A DNA stretch of 64,000 nucleotides from Pseudomonas putida. Its GTDB lineage: Bacteria > Pseudomonadota > Gammaproteobacteria > Pseudomonadales > Pseudomonadaceae. This document shows, one piece after another, positions 8,178 to 16,554 of this stretch. The notes beneath the pieces are model-generated. The model did no database searches, was not told where the DNA came from, and saw only the letters and a program-made list of their open reading frames with translations. Within the stretch, counting starts at the first letter, position 1. Every line of letters starts with the position of its first letter. The translations under genes were made by a program, and so were the position numbers. The DNA is taken from positions 4,822,001 to 4,886,000 of the forward strand of contig NZ_CP113097.1 in the NCBI RefSeq assembly GCF_026625125.1. Direction: 5' to 3'.

Positions 8178-9557
8178 TTGAGACTATTCACGCTTACCGC
8201 ACTGGCGTTATCCATCGCCACCTTCAGCGCCGTGGCCCAGGCCGACACCCAAAGCCAGGACTACGTACCGTTCAGCTTCAAAGGCACCAGCGAACAGGAT
8301 GAGGCCAAAGGTTTCATCGACGGCCAGAGCCTGTCCGGCAATACCCGCAACTGGTACGCCCGCGAACGCGCCACCCGCGCACCGTTGTTCAAGTACTACA
8401 AAAGCGACGGCACACGCCACGACAGCCACAGCCGCGACAACTGGCTGCAGGGCACCATCCTCAACTACAGCTCGGGCTTCACCCAAGGCACCGTAGGCTT
8501 TGCCGTGGAAGCAGCCGGCTACAACGCCATCGCCCTGGAGCAAGGCCGTGCCGCAGTCGCCGGGCCGAACAACCGTACCCTGACCCATAGCGATGGCGAC
8601 CCCATCGGGCAGTGGAGCAAGATGGGCCTGGCCAACGTCAAGGCCCGGGTGTCCAACACCACCCTCACCGTCGGCCGCCAGTCGGTGGACACGCCCATGA
8701 TCGCCTACATCGGCAACCGCGCCCTGCCCTCAAGCTTCCAGGGCGCATTCCTGCACAGTGCCGAGTTCGACAACCTGTCATTCGACCTGGGCACCTTCGA
8801 CCGCGTCTCGCCGCGTACCGAACAGAGCCTGAGCAAGTTCCGCAGCGAGTATGGCGCCGCTGGCGTGGAAACCGACCGTGCCAGTACCGCGGGGGTCAAC
8901 TACCAGCCGCTCAAGAGCCTGACCACCAGCCTGTACGCCACCAAGGTCGACGACTTCTGGAACCAGTACTACTTCGGCGCCAGCCACGTGCTGGGCGATA
9001 GCGCGGTGCTCAGCCTGACCACCGGCCTGAACTACTACAAGACCGTGGACGCAGGCAGCCAGAAGATGGGCGATATCGACAACGACACCTACAGCCTGTC
9101 GTTCGGCCTGACCCACCAGGCCCACACCCTCAGCGCTTCGTGGCAGCAGGTCAACGGTAACGAGTACTTCGACTACCTGCACGAAACCAACGGCATCTAC
9201 CTGGCCAACTCCCTGCTCTCGGACTTCAACGGCCCGAACGAGAAATCCCTGCAGATTTCCTACGTGCTGAACATGGCGCCGTACGGCGTGCCGGGCCTGA
9301 AGTTCAACCTGTACAACGCCCGCGGCTGGGGCATCGATGGCACCCACTACCGCGGCACGGCCTATGACGTGAACGGCCTGGATGGCGAAACCCACTATGA
9401 GTGGGGTATCGGCACCAGCTACGCGGTGCAGAGCGGGCCGCTGAAAGACACCAGCATCCGCGCTACCTACACCGCGCATCGCGCCAGCAAGGCACAGGCC
9501 GATGGCAGCCTGGACGAGTTGCGCGTGGTGACCACCATTCCGTTCAACATTCTCTGA
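8178..9557 (+). CDS. opdP: OprD-family outer-membrane porin, OpdP-like (peptide channel)
   Basis: This 459-residue protein has a signal peptide ending near AQA-DT (residue 22) and a body of alternating beta-strand sequence with aromatic girdles. The early motif GFIDGQSLSGNTRNWYARE and the end ATYTAHRASKAQ...LRVVTTIPFNIL are OprD-family (outer membrane porin D) signatures. The position between dpp genes matches OpdP of P. aeruginosa, a glycine-glutamate/dipeptide channel. It would carry small peptides across the outer membrane to the DppA proteins. Translation starts at TTG 8178, about 8 bases after the ribosome-binding site AAAGGGAGC; no ATG is available before the signal peptide. The weak start may lower its expression. 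Confidence 0.88.
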   Translation: MRLFTLTALALSIATFSAVAQADTQSQDYVPFSFKGTSEQDEAKGFIDGQSLSGNTRNWYARERATRAPLFKYYKSDGTRHDSHSRDNWLQGTILNYSSGFTQGTVGFAVEAAGYNAIALEQGRAAVAGPNNRTLTHSDGDPIGQWSKMGLANVKARVSNTTLTVGRQSVDTPMIAYIGNRALPSSFQGAFLHSAEFDNLSFDLGTFDRVSPRTEQSLSKFRSEYGAAGVETDRASTAGVNYQPLKSLTTSLYATKVDDFWNQYYFGASHVLGDSAVLSLTTGLNYYKTVDAGSQKMGDIDNDTYSLSFGLTHQAHTLSASWQQVNGNEYFDYLHETNGIYLANSLLSDFNGPNEKSLQISYVLNMAPYGVPGLKFNLYNARGWGIDGTHYRGTAYDVNGLDGETHYEWGIGTSYAVQSGPLKDTSIRATYTAHRASKAQADGSLDELRVVTTIPFNIL

Positions 9558-9564
9558 CCACGTG

Positions 9565-9596
9565 CGCCCAGGCCCGCTTCATCGCGGGCCTGGGCG
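9565..9596 (+). other. Strong 13-bp hairpin between opdP and dppA paralogue 3
   Basis: CGCCCAGGCCCGC-like arms at 9565-9577 and 9584-9596 pair perfectly over 13 bp with a TTCATC loop, 8 bases after the opdP stop. No T-run follows. It is a likely RNA-stabilising or attenuating element in the operon. Confidence 0.6.
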
Positions 9597-9630
9597 GCTA
9601 CGCTGGAATCATTGCAAGCAAGGAGGACAC

Positions 9631-11226
9631 ATGACATCGCTACCGCTCCGCGCTGCCCTGGCAGCAGTCATCCTGGGCGCCGCCAGCAACCTGGCGGCCA
9701 AACCGCTGGTGGTGTGCACCGAAGCCAGCCCGGAAGGCTTCGACATCGTTCAATACACCACGGCGGTCACTGCCGATGCCTCGGCTGAGACGGTGTTCAA
9801 CCGCCTGGTCGACTTCAAGCCCGGCACCACCGACATCCAGCCAGCCCTGGCCGAACGCTGGGACATCTCGGCCGATGGCCTGACCTACACCTTCCACCTG
9901 CGCCAAGGGGTGAAGTTCCACACCACCGACTACTTCAAGCCTACCCGCGATTTCAATGCCGACGACGTGCTGTGGAGCCTGCGCCGTCAGCTCGACCCCA
10001 ACCACCCGTGGCACGACAAGACCAGCGTCGGCTACCCGTATTTCGAGAGCATGGCCTTCAAGGACCTGCTCAAATCGGTGGACAAGACCGACGACCACAC
10101 TGTGGTCATCACCCTGACCCGCCCGCAAGCACCGTTCCTGCGTGACATGGCCATGGCCTTCACCTCGATCTACTCCGCCGAATACGGCGACCAGTTGCTC
10201 CAGGCCGGCAAGACCGGCGACCTCAACAGCAAGCCGGTTGGCACGGGCGCGTTCATCTTCCAGCGCTACAACAAGGACGCCCAGGTGCGCTTCAAGGCCA
10301 ACCCGGACTACTTCCGCGGCAAACCGCCGGCCGACACGCTGATCTTCGCCATCGCCACCGACAACAACGTGCGCCTGCAGAAGCTGCGCGCCAACGAATG
10401 CCAGGTGGCCCTGTACCCGAAGCCGGACGACGTGCCATCGATCAAGGCGGACCCCGCGCTGAAGGTCGCCGAGATCGAGGCCCTGGTCACCGGCTACATC
10501 GCCATGAACACCGAGCACAAATACCTCAGCGACGTGCGCGTGCGCAAAGCCATCAACATGGCCTTCGACCGCCAGACCCACGTCGACCAGCTGTTCGGCA
10601 AGGGCAATGCGCTGGTGGGCGTAAACCCTTACCCACCGACCATGATCGGCTACAACAATGACAACCAGAACCCACCCCGTGACCTGGCCAAGGCCCGTGA
10701 GTTGCTCCAGCAAGCCGGCGTGCCGCAAGGCACGGTCATCACCCTGTTCACCCGCAACGGCGGCGGCCCGACCAACCCCAACCCGCGGCTGTCGGCGGAA
10801 ATGCTCCAGTCCGACCTCGCCAAAATCGGCCTGAAGCTGGACATCCGTGTGATGGAGTGGGCCGAGATGCTGCGCCGTGCGAAAAACGGCGAGGCCGACC
10901 TGGTCTCCACTGGCTGGGCCGGTGACAACGGCGACCCGGACAATTTCCTCAGCCCCCTGCTCAGCTGCGAGGCTGCCAAAAGTGGCGAGAACTACGCCCG
11001 CTGGTGCAACTCGAAGTTTCAGGACCTGATCACCCGTGCCCGTGAGGTGATCGACAATGACGAGCGTGCCAGGCTCTATGCCGAGGCATTGAAGGTGTAC
11101 GATGACGATCAGCCCTGGATCAGCATGGCGCACCCGAAGATGTTCACTGCCATGCGTGACAACGTGGAGGGTTATGTGATCAACCCTCTGACCAACAACA
11201 ACTTCGCCACCACCAAGGTGAAGTAG
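9631..11226 (+). CDS. dppA: Dipeptide/oligopeptide ABC transporter substrate-binding protein, paralogue 3
   Basis: This 531-residue DppA-type binding protein has a short signal peptide (about 1-22). Its body retains LVVCTEASPEGFDIVQYTTA, LRQGVKFHTTDYFKPTRDFN, NADDVLWSLRRQ and STGWAGDNGDPDNFLSPLLSC. It is clearly more divergent than paralogues 1 and 2; for example MPPTQWSYDD is replaced by NPYPPTMIGYNND, which suggests a different peptide specificity. The ATG at 9631 follows AGGAGG with 6-nt spacing, so the longer reading from 9562 is rejected. It lies directly before dppB and is the best candidate for the core partner of the permease. Confidence 0.92.
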   Translation: MTSLPLRAALAAVILGAASNLAAKPLVVCTEASPEGFDIVQYTTAVTADASAETVFNRLVDFKPGTTDIQPALAERWDISADGLTYTFHLRQGVKFHTTDYFKPTRDFNADDVLWSLRRQLDPNHPWHDKTSVGYPYFESMAFKDLLKSVDKTDDHTVVITLTRPQAPFLRDMAMAFTSIYSAEYGDQLLQAGKTGDLNSKPVGTGAFIFQRYNKDAQVRFKANPDYFRGKPPADTLIFAIATDNNVRLQKLRANECQVALYPKPDDVPSIKADPALKVAEIEALVTGYIAMNTEHKYLSDVRVRKAINMAFDRQTHVDQLFGKGNALVGVNPYPPTMIGYNNDNQNPPRDLAKARELLQQAGVPQGTVITLFTRNGGGPTNPNPRLSAEMLQSDLAKIGLKLDIRVMEWAEMLRRAKNGEADLVSTGWAGDNGDPDNFLSPLLSCEAAKSGENYARWCNSKFQDLITRAREVIDNDERARLYAEALKVYDDDQPWISMAHPKMFTAMRDNVEGYVINPLTNNNFATTKVK

Positions 11227-11237
11227 AACAACAACGA

Positions 11238-11266
11238 CCGCCGGCAACCCACACGGGCACCGGCGG
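11238..11266 (+). other. Hairpin between dppA paralogue 3 and dppB
   Basis: CCGCCGG (11238-11244) pairs with CCGGCGG (11260-11266) around a 15-base loop, 11 bases after the dppA stop. It fits the pattern of hairpins after each binding-protein gene, which would keep SBP mRNA more abundant than permease mRNA. Confidence 0.5.
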
Positions 11267-11302
11267 CACCGCCGTACAACGGCTGATGAGGTAACCCTGA
11301 CA

Positions 11303-12313
11303 ATGTTGAGTTTTATTGCCCGGCGCCTGGGCCTGCTGATACCGACGTTTTTCGGCATCACCTTGCTGACCTTCGCGCTCATACGCCTGATCCCCGGCGA
11401 CCCGGTGGAAGTGATGATGGGCGAGCGCAGAGTCGACCCCGAAATGCATGCCCAGGCCATGGAGCGCCTGGGCCTGAACAAGCCACTGCCAGCACAGTAC
11501 CTGGATTACGTGGGCAAGCTCGCCCAGGGGGACCTTGGCGAGTCGCTGCGCACCCGTGAAAGCGTGTGGCGCGAGTTCCTCACCCTGTTCCCCGCCACCC
11601 TGGAACTGGCCCTCGCCGCGCTGCTGTTCGCCGGCATCGTCGGCCTGCTGGCCGGCGTGATCGCTGCGCTCAAGCGGGGCTCGCTGTTCGATCATGGGGT
11701 CATGGGTATCTCCCTGGCCGGCTATTCGATGCCGATTTTCTGGTGGGGCCTGATCCTGATCATGTTCTTCTCGGTGAGCCTGGGCTGGACGCCGGTCTCC
11801 GGGCGTATCGACCTGCTGTACGACATCGAGCCGAAAACTGGCTTCATGCTCATCGATACCCTGCTCAGTGACGAAGAAGGCGCGTTCAAGGATGCGGTGA
11901 TGCACCTGATCCTGCCAGCCATCGTCCTCGGCACCATCCCCTTGGCGGTGATCGCCCGCATGACCCGCTCGTCCATGCTCGAAGTGCTGCGCGAAGACTA
12001 CATCCGCACCGCGCGCGCCAAAGGCCTGTCGCCAGCCCGGGTGGTGTTCGTGCACGGCCTGCGCAATGCGCTGATCCCGGTGCTGACCGTGTTCGGCCTG
12101 CAGGTGGGCACGCTGCTGGCCGGTGCGGTGCTGACCGAAACCATCTTTTCCTGGCCGGGCATCGGCAAGTGGCTGATCGAAGCCATCGGCGCCCGTGACT
12201 ATCCCGTGGTCCAGAACGGCATCTTGTTGATCGCCTGCCTGGTGATCCTGGTCAACTTCGTCGTGGACATCCTCTACGGCCTGGCCAACCCACGCATCCG
12301 TCATCAGCGCTGA
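11303..12313 (+). CDS. dppB: Dipeptide ABC transporter permease DppB
   Basis: This 336-residue inner-membrane protein has an N-terminal segment FIARRLGLLIPTFFGITLLTF, typical of DppB/OppB, and LIRLIPGDPVEVMMG. A block of about five further membrane spans follows. The EAA loop, which contacts the ATPases, is visible as DYIRTARAKGLSPARVVFVHGLRNALIPVLTV. The length matches the family. It pairs with DppC to form the channel. It starts 76 bases after dppA3 with a hairpin between, and is followed 10 bases later by dppC. Confidence 0.95.
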   Translation: MLSFIARRLGLLIPTFFGITLLTFALIRLIPGDPVEVMMGERRVDPEMHAQAMERLGLNKPLPAQYLDYVGKLAQGDLGESLRTRESVWREFLTLFPATLELALAALLFAGIVGLLAGVIAALKRGSLFDHGVMGISLAGYSMPIFWWGLILIMFFSVSLGWTPVSGRIDLLYDIEPKTGFMLIDTLLSDEEGAFKDAVMHLILPAIVLGTIPLAVIARMTRSSMLEVLREDYIRTARAKGLSPARVVFVHGLRNALIPVLTVFGLQVGTLLAGAVLTETIFSWPGIGKWLIEAIGARDYPVVQNGILLIACLVILVNFVVDILYGLANPRIRHQR

Positions 12314-12323
12314 GGCCTTCGTC

Positions 12324-13250
12324 ATGACTAGCCCGATTCCCAATTCCGTGACACCGGCCAGCCCGGTGGACCAAAGCCTGCTCTACCCCTCGCCCTACAA
12401 AGAATTCTGGCATGCCTTCTCGCGCAACAAAGGTGCGGTGATGGGCCTGGCCTTCATGTGTGTGGTGGTGTTCTGCGCGCTGTTCGCGCCGTGGGTAGCG
12501 CCGCATGACCCGAGCGAACAGTACCGTGACTTCCTGCTGACCCCGCCGGTATGGCTGGAAGGCGGTACCTGGCAATTCATCCTCGGCACCGACGAACTGG
12601 GCCGTGACATGCTCTCGCGGCTGATCCAGGGCGCCCGGCTGTCGTTGCTGATCGGCCTGTCGTCGGTGGTGATGTCGCTGATCCCGGGCATTCTGCTGGG
12701 CCTGTTTGCCGGCTTCTTCCCGCGCTTGCTCGGCCCGTCGATCATGCGCCTGATGGACGTGATGCTGGCCCTGCCGTCGCTGCTGCTGGCCGTGGCGATC
12801 GTCGCCATCCTCGGCCCTGGCCTGATCAACACCGTGATCGCCATCGCCATCGTCTCGCTGCCGTCCTACGTGCGCCTGACCCGTGCTGCCGTGATGGGCG
12901 AACTGAACCGCGACTACGTGACCGCCGCGCGCCTGGCTGGCGCAGGGTTGCCACGGCTGATGTTCGTCACCGTGCTGCCCAACTGCATGGCGCCGCTGAT
13001 CGTGCAGGCGACCTTGAGCTTCTCCTCGGCCATCCTCGACGCCGCTGCGCTGGGCTTTCTGGGCCTGGGTGTACAACCCCCGACCCCGGAGTGGGGCACC
13101 ATGCTGGCTTCGGCCCGGGACTACATCGAGCGCGCCTGGTGGGTAGTGAGCCTGCCTGGCCTGACCATCCTGCTCAGTGTGCTGGCAATCAACCTGATGG
13201 GCGACGGCCTGCGCGATGCGCTGGACCCGAAACTCAAGAACGCCGCCTGA
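12324..13250 (+). CDS. dppC: Dipeptide ABC transporter permease DppC
   Basis: This is a 308-residue permease with the OppC-type N-terminal cytoplasmic lead ([19 protein letters not shown]). It also has the periplasmic motif [35 protein letters not shown], and the EAA loop [24 protein letters not shown]. The ending [18 protein letters not shown] is characteristic of the family. It forms the heterodimeric channel with DppB and is followed 10 bases later by dppD, within one operon. Confidence 0.95.
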   Translation: MTSPIPNSVTPASPVDQSLLYPSPYKEFWHAFSRNKGAVMGLAFMCVVVFCALFAPWVAPHDPSEQYRDFLLTPPVWLEGGTWQFILGTDELGRDMLSRLIQGARLSLLIGLSSVVMSLIPGILLGLFAGFFPRLLGPSIMRLMDVMLALPSLLLAVAIVAILGPGLINTVIAIAIVSLPSYVRLTRAAVMGELNRDYVTAARLAGAGLPRLMFVTVLPNCMAPLIVQATLSFSSAILDAAALGFLGLGVQPPTPEWGTMLASARDYIERAWWVVSLPGLTILLSVLAINLMGDGLRDALDPKLKNAA

Positions 13251-13260
13251 GGAGAACGCC

Positions 13261-14229
13261 ATGCCACTTCTACAAATCGACAACCTCAACGTGCGCTTCG
13301 GCGATGCCAATGCGGTGCCCGTGGTGGACGGCCTTGACCTGATGGTCGACGCCGGCGAAATCCTGGCGATCGTCGGTGAGTCCGGCTCGGGCAAATCGGT
13401 CACCATGATGGCCCTGATGGGCCTGATCGATGCCCCTGGGCGCATCACCGCCGACGCCCTGACATTCGACGGCACCGACATGCTCAAGCTCAGCGGCCGT
13501 CAGCGGCGCAAGGTGGTGGGCAAGGACATCGCCATGGTCTTCCAGGACCCGATGACCGCGCTCAACCCCAGCTACACCGTAGGCTTCCAGATCGAGGAAG
13601 TGCTGCGACAGCACCTGGGCCTGAAGGGCAAGGCTGCGCGCCAGCGTGCCCTGGAGCTTTTGAAGAAGGTCGAGATCCCGGCCGCCGAAAGCCGCCTGGA
13701 CGCTTACCCGCACCAACTGTCCGGTGGCATGAGCCAGCGGGTGGCGATTGCCATGGCCATTGCCGGCGAACCCAAGCTGCTGATCGCCGACGAGCCGACC
13801 ACGGCGCTGGACGTGACCATCCAGGCGCAGATCATGGAACTGCTGGTCAACCTGCAGAAGGAGCGCAACATGGCGCTCATCCTGATCACCCATGACCTGG
13901 CCGTGGTCGCCGAAACCGCCAAGCGCGTCTGCGTCATGTACGCCGGCCAAGCCGTGGAAGTGGGCCAGGTGCCTGAGCTGTTCGACGTGCCCGCGCACCC
14001 GTACAGCGAAGCGCTGCTGGCGGCGATCCCTGAACACAGCATCGGCGCCGAACGCCTGGCCACGCTGCCCGGCATCGTCCCCGGCCGTTACGACCGCCCG
14101 GCCGGCTGCCTGCTGTCGCCACGCTGCCCATACGTGCAGGACAACTGCCGGCGCCAACGCCCGCCCCTTGTCCCTCAGGCCCATAGCCTGGTGCGTTGCT
14201 TCTACCCGCTGAACCAGGAGGTGGCGTGA
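13261..14229 (+). CDS. dppD: Dipeptide ABC transporter ATP-binding protein DppD
   Basis: This 322-residue ABC ATPase has Walker [11 protein letters not shown], signature LSGGMSQR, Walker [13 protein letters not shown] and the switch His in LITHDLAVV. The C-terminal oligopeptide-transporter extension carries a Cys cluster ([15 protein letters not shown]...VRCFY) of the type that binds an iron-sulfur cluster in DppD. The ATG at 13261 follows GAGGAGAACGCC, so the longer in-frame reading from 13216, overlapping dppC, is not used. Its stop overlaps the dppF start (TGATG), indicating translational coupling. It powers uptake through DppBC together with DppF. Confidence 0.95.
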   Translation: MPLLQIDNLNVRFGDANAVPVVDGLDLMVDAGEILAIVGESGSGKSVTMMALMGLIDAPGRITADALTFDGTDMLKLSGRQRRKVVGKDIAMVFQDPMTALNPSYTVGFQIEEVLRQHLGLKGKAARQRALELLKKVEIPAAESRLDAYPHQLSGGMSQRVAIAMAIAGEPKLLIADEPTTALDVTIQAQIMELLVNLQKERNMALILITHDLAVVAETAKRVCVMYAGQAVEVGQVPELFDVPAHPYSEALLAAIPEHSIGAERLATLPGIVPGRYDRPAGCLLSPRCPYVQDNCRRQRPPLVPQAHSLVRCFYPLNQEVA

Positions 14230-15197
14230 TGAGCGTCGTTCTAACCGCTCGGGAGCTGACCCGGCATTACGAAGTGTCCCGCGGGCTGTTCAAGGGCCAC
14301 GCCCTGGTACGCGCACTCAATGGCGTGTCATTCGAACTGGAAGCCGGCAAGACGCTGGCCGTGGTGGGTGAGTCCGGTTGTGGCAAGTCCACGCTGGCGC
14401 GCGCACTGACATTGATCGAAGAGCCCTCCTCCGGCTCCTTGCAGATCGACGGCACCGAGGTCAAAGGCGCCAGCAAAAGCGAGCGAAAGCAGCTACGCCG
14501 CGACGTCCAGATGGTGTTCCAGAGCCCCTATGCCTCGCTCAACCCACGGCAGAAAGTCGGCGATCAGTTGGCCGAGCCGCTGCTGATCAACACCTCGTTG
14601 AGCAAGGCCGAGCGCCGCGAAAAAGTGCAGAAGATGATGGAGCAGGTGGGCTTGCGGCCTGAGCACTACCAGCGCTACCCGCACATGTTCTCGGGCGGCC
14701 AGCGCCAGCGCATCGCCCTGGCCCGGGCGATGATGCTGCAACCCAAGGTGCTGGTGGCCGACGAACCGACCTCTGCGCTGGACGTTTCGATCCAGGCGCA
14801 GGTGTTGAACTTGTTCATGGACCTGCAGAAGGAGTTCAACACCGCCTACGTCTTCATCTCGCACAACCTGGCGGTGGTGCGGCATGTGGCGGACCAGGTG
14901 CTGGTGATGTACCTGGGGCGGCCGGCAGAGATGGGGCCGAAGGAAGATATCTACGAAAAGCCGCTGCACCCGTACACCCAGGCACTGCTTTCCGCGACAC
15001 CGGCGATTCACCCGGACCCGTTGAAGCCGAAGATCCGCATTGCCGGTGAGCTGCCCAATCCGCTCAATCCCCCGGATGGGTGCGCATTTCACAAACGCTG
15101 CCCGTATGCGACCGAGCGGTGTGGCAAGGAAGAGCCAGCGTTTCGGCAAGTGGGGAGCCGGCAGGTGGCGTGTCATTATGCCGAGCAGTTTCTTTAA
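14229..15197 (+). CDS. dppF: Dipeptide ABC transporter ATP-binding protein DppF
   Basis: This 322-residue ABC ATPase has Walker A GESGCGKSTL, signature FSGGQRQRIALARA, Walker B VLVADEPTSALDVS and switch VFISHNLAVVRH. The C-terminal oligopeptide extension includes CAFHKRCPYATERC. It is paired with DppD, and the two form the nucleotide-binding heterodimer. The ATG at 14229 overlaps the dppD stop and has an AGGAGG site upstream inside dppD. It ends the dpp cluster; an inverted REP pair follows within 20 bp. Confidence 0.95.
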   Translation: MSVVLTARELTRHYEVSRGLFKGHALVRALNGVSFELEAGKTLAVVGESGCGKSTLARALTLIEEPSSGSLQIDGTEVKGASKSERKQLRRDVQMVFQSPYASLNPRQKVGDQLAEPLLINTSLSKAERREKVQKMMEQVGLRPEHYQRYPHMFSGGQRQRIALARAMMLQPKVLVADEPTSALDVSIQAQVLNLFMDLQKEFNTAYVFISHNLAVVRHVADQVLVMYLGRPAEMGPKEDIYEKPLHPYTQALLSATPAIHPDPLKPKIRIAGELPNPLNPPDGCAFHKRCPYATERCGKEEPAFRQVGSRQVACHYAEQFL

Positions 15198-15208
15198 AGG
15201 GGCTTAGC

Positions 15209-15306
15209 CTCCATCGCCGGCAAGCCAGCTCCAGATAGTGCACTGCTTCGTCAACAGCACTGAACCTGGAGCTGGCTTGCCGGCGATGGGCCGCACTGCG
15301 GCCCCT
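15209..15306. repeat. Inverted REP pair after dppF
   Basis: CATCGCCGGCAAGCCAGCTCC at about 15212 and its inverse GGAGCTGGCTTGCCGGCGATG near 15268-15288 form a long dyad. It is followed by a small GGGCCGCACTGCGGCCC hairpin. It lies between the convergent ends of dppF and the small membrane-protein operon, so it may end transcripts from both sides. Confidence 0.75.
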
Positions 15307-15312
15307 AATGCC

Positions 15313-15387
15313 TCAATGCATGAATATCGCGATCAGAATGATCACCGGAATCGGTACCCCAAGCATCCACAGCAGTATCGAGCGCAT
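15313..15387 (-). CDS. 24-residue hydrophobic peptide
   Basis: An ATG at 15387 preceded by AAGGAG with 7-nt spacing opens a 24-codon frame reading MRSILLWMLGVPIPVIIL and ending IAIFMH. It is almost entirely hydrophobic and could form one membrane helix. It starts 15 bases after the stop of the membrane-protein gene on the same strand, so both probably share a transcript. No function is recognised. The strong ribosome-binding site and operon position are the only evidence that it is real. Confidence 0.6.
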   Translation of the reverse strand: MRSILLWMLGVPIPVIILIAIFMH

Positions 15388-15402
15388 GGTAATTCTCCTT
15401 GT

Positions 15403-16302
15403 TTAACGTTGAACGGTGCGGTGTGGAACGTAGTCGCCCTCAACCCACTGCACCCGGTCGCGCAGACGACCGCCATACAAGGCAGCCAAGCTGGCGAAGA
15501 AGGCCCCACACAGCAACGCGACGAAGGTCCACAGCGCTGTCCAGGCAGCGACCTTGGCAGCGGTGTCGGCTGCTTGTTTGGCATCGGTCTTCAGTTGTTG
15601 TACCTGGGCCATCACCTGGTCCACGCGCGCTTCAGCTTCGGCCTGGCTCAGGCGGGTACGCTGTGCGACCAACTGCGCCAGGTAAGCGCGGTCCTCGGCG
15701 GGCAACGCGCCGTCTCCTGCAATACCCTTAGCCAGAATGCGGGCCGCTACACCATTCGCAGCATCCTCGCTGACCGGCGCCGGGCCGTCGCCACGGAACA
15801 GGCTATCGACGAAGTAGCCCATCGAGTCATTGTCACTACTGGTGGCCGACGAAGCACCTGCGGCAGCAGATACGGTGGCCGCCTGGGAAGCCGCACTGGC
15901 ACCTGCGCCCACCAGGTTACCGGCAGCACCCAGTATCAGCATCGCTGCTACCAAAGTGGCCACCGCCCAGGATAGGAAGCCATGCGCGGTATCACGAAAG
16001 TACACTTCATCGCCGTGCAAGTTTGCCCACTTCACACGCAGCCGACCCGCGATGTAACCGCCGAGGCCTGAAGCAATGATCTGGGTCACCAGCAGCCAGA
16101 CGATGGTCGAAACGCCCAGCGCTTTTGCACTCGCGCCTTCGTCAGCCCACGGCGAGGTGGCCGCAAAGCCAAGGCCGGCGCCCAGTACCACAAGTATCAG
16201 GGACACCGACGCAGCGGCGGCCGCGCCAGCGAAGATCGCCGCCCAGGAAACACCTGAGCGGCTTTGCGTATCTACAACGGGATAGTCGGCAGGGGTGATC
16301 AT
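15403..16302 (-). CDS. Integral membrane protein of unknown function (PhnA-like annotation family)
   Basis: This 299-residue protein has three hydrophobic regions: residues about 19-50 (AAIFAGAAAAASVSLILVVL), 65-90 and 112-150. A Ser/Ala-rich linker and a helical, probably coiled-coil segment (about 205-250, RLSQAEAEARVDQVMAQVQQ) follow, then a final membrane helix near 255-280. The ending GGRLRDRVQW is basic. Similar Pseudomonas proteins are sometimes labelled PhnA-like, but no catalytic motif is visible and I do not assign a function. A tiny hydrophobic peptide gene follows in the same direction. It is divergent from the AraC-type regulator gene. Confidence 0.65.
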   Translation of the reverse strand: MITPADYPVVDTQSRSGVSWAAIFAGAAAAASVSLILVVLGAGLGFAATSPWADEGASAKALGVSTIVWLLVTQIIASGLGGYIAGRLRVKWANLHGDEVYFRDTAHGFLSWAVATLVAAMLILGAAGNLVGAGASAASQAATVSAAAGASSATSSDNDSMGYFVDSLFRGDGPAPVSEDAANGVAARILAKGIAGDGALPAEDRAYLAQLVAQRTRLSQAEAEARVDQVMAQVQQLKTDAKQAADTAAKVAAWTALWTFVALLCGAFFASLAALYGGRLRDRVQWVEGDYVPHRTVQR

Positions 16303-16374
16303 GATGTGTGCGCCTTTATGTTGTTAGCGAAAATTCCATTCGCGCATTAACCATTGCAGCGGCTGTGCCAGTTG

Positions 16375-16389
16375 TGTCAAAAAATGACA
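16375..16389. promoter_or_regulatory. Palindrome in the regulator/membrane-protein intergenic region
   Basis: TGTCAAAAAATGACA is a perfect 5-bp inverted repeat with a 5-base A spacer. It lies in the roughly 250-bp space between two divergent genes, about 165 bp before the regulator start. It could be an operator. This is a weak, pattern-only call. Confidence 0.3.
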
Positions 16390-16554
16390 TGTAGCCAAAT
16401 CAATGGCTTAGCTCAATCGCGCGTCCTAGGACCGTGCAAAACACCCGAATCGAGGCACGCGACTCAGGGTTTATGCAACGCTCGCGAAGGCCGCCCCACG
16501 CATCCCAGGGCCCACAGACTTGCCTGCTTGCCCCCTCCCCGGCACTATCAACCC

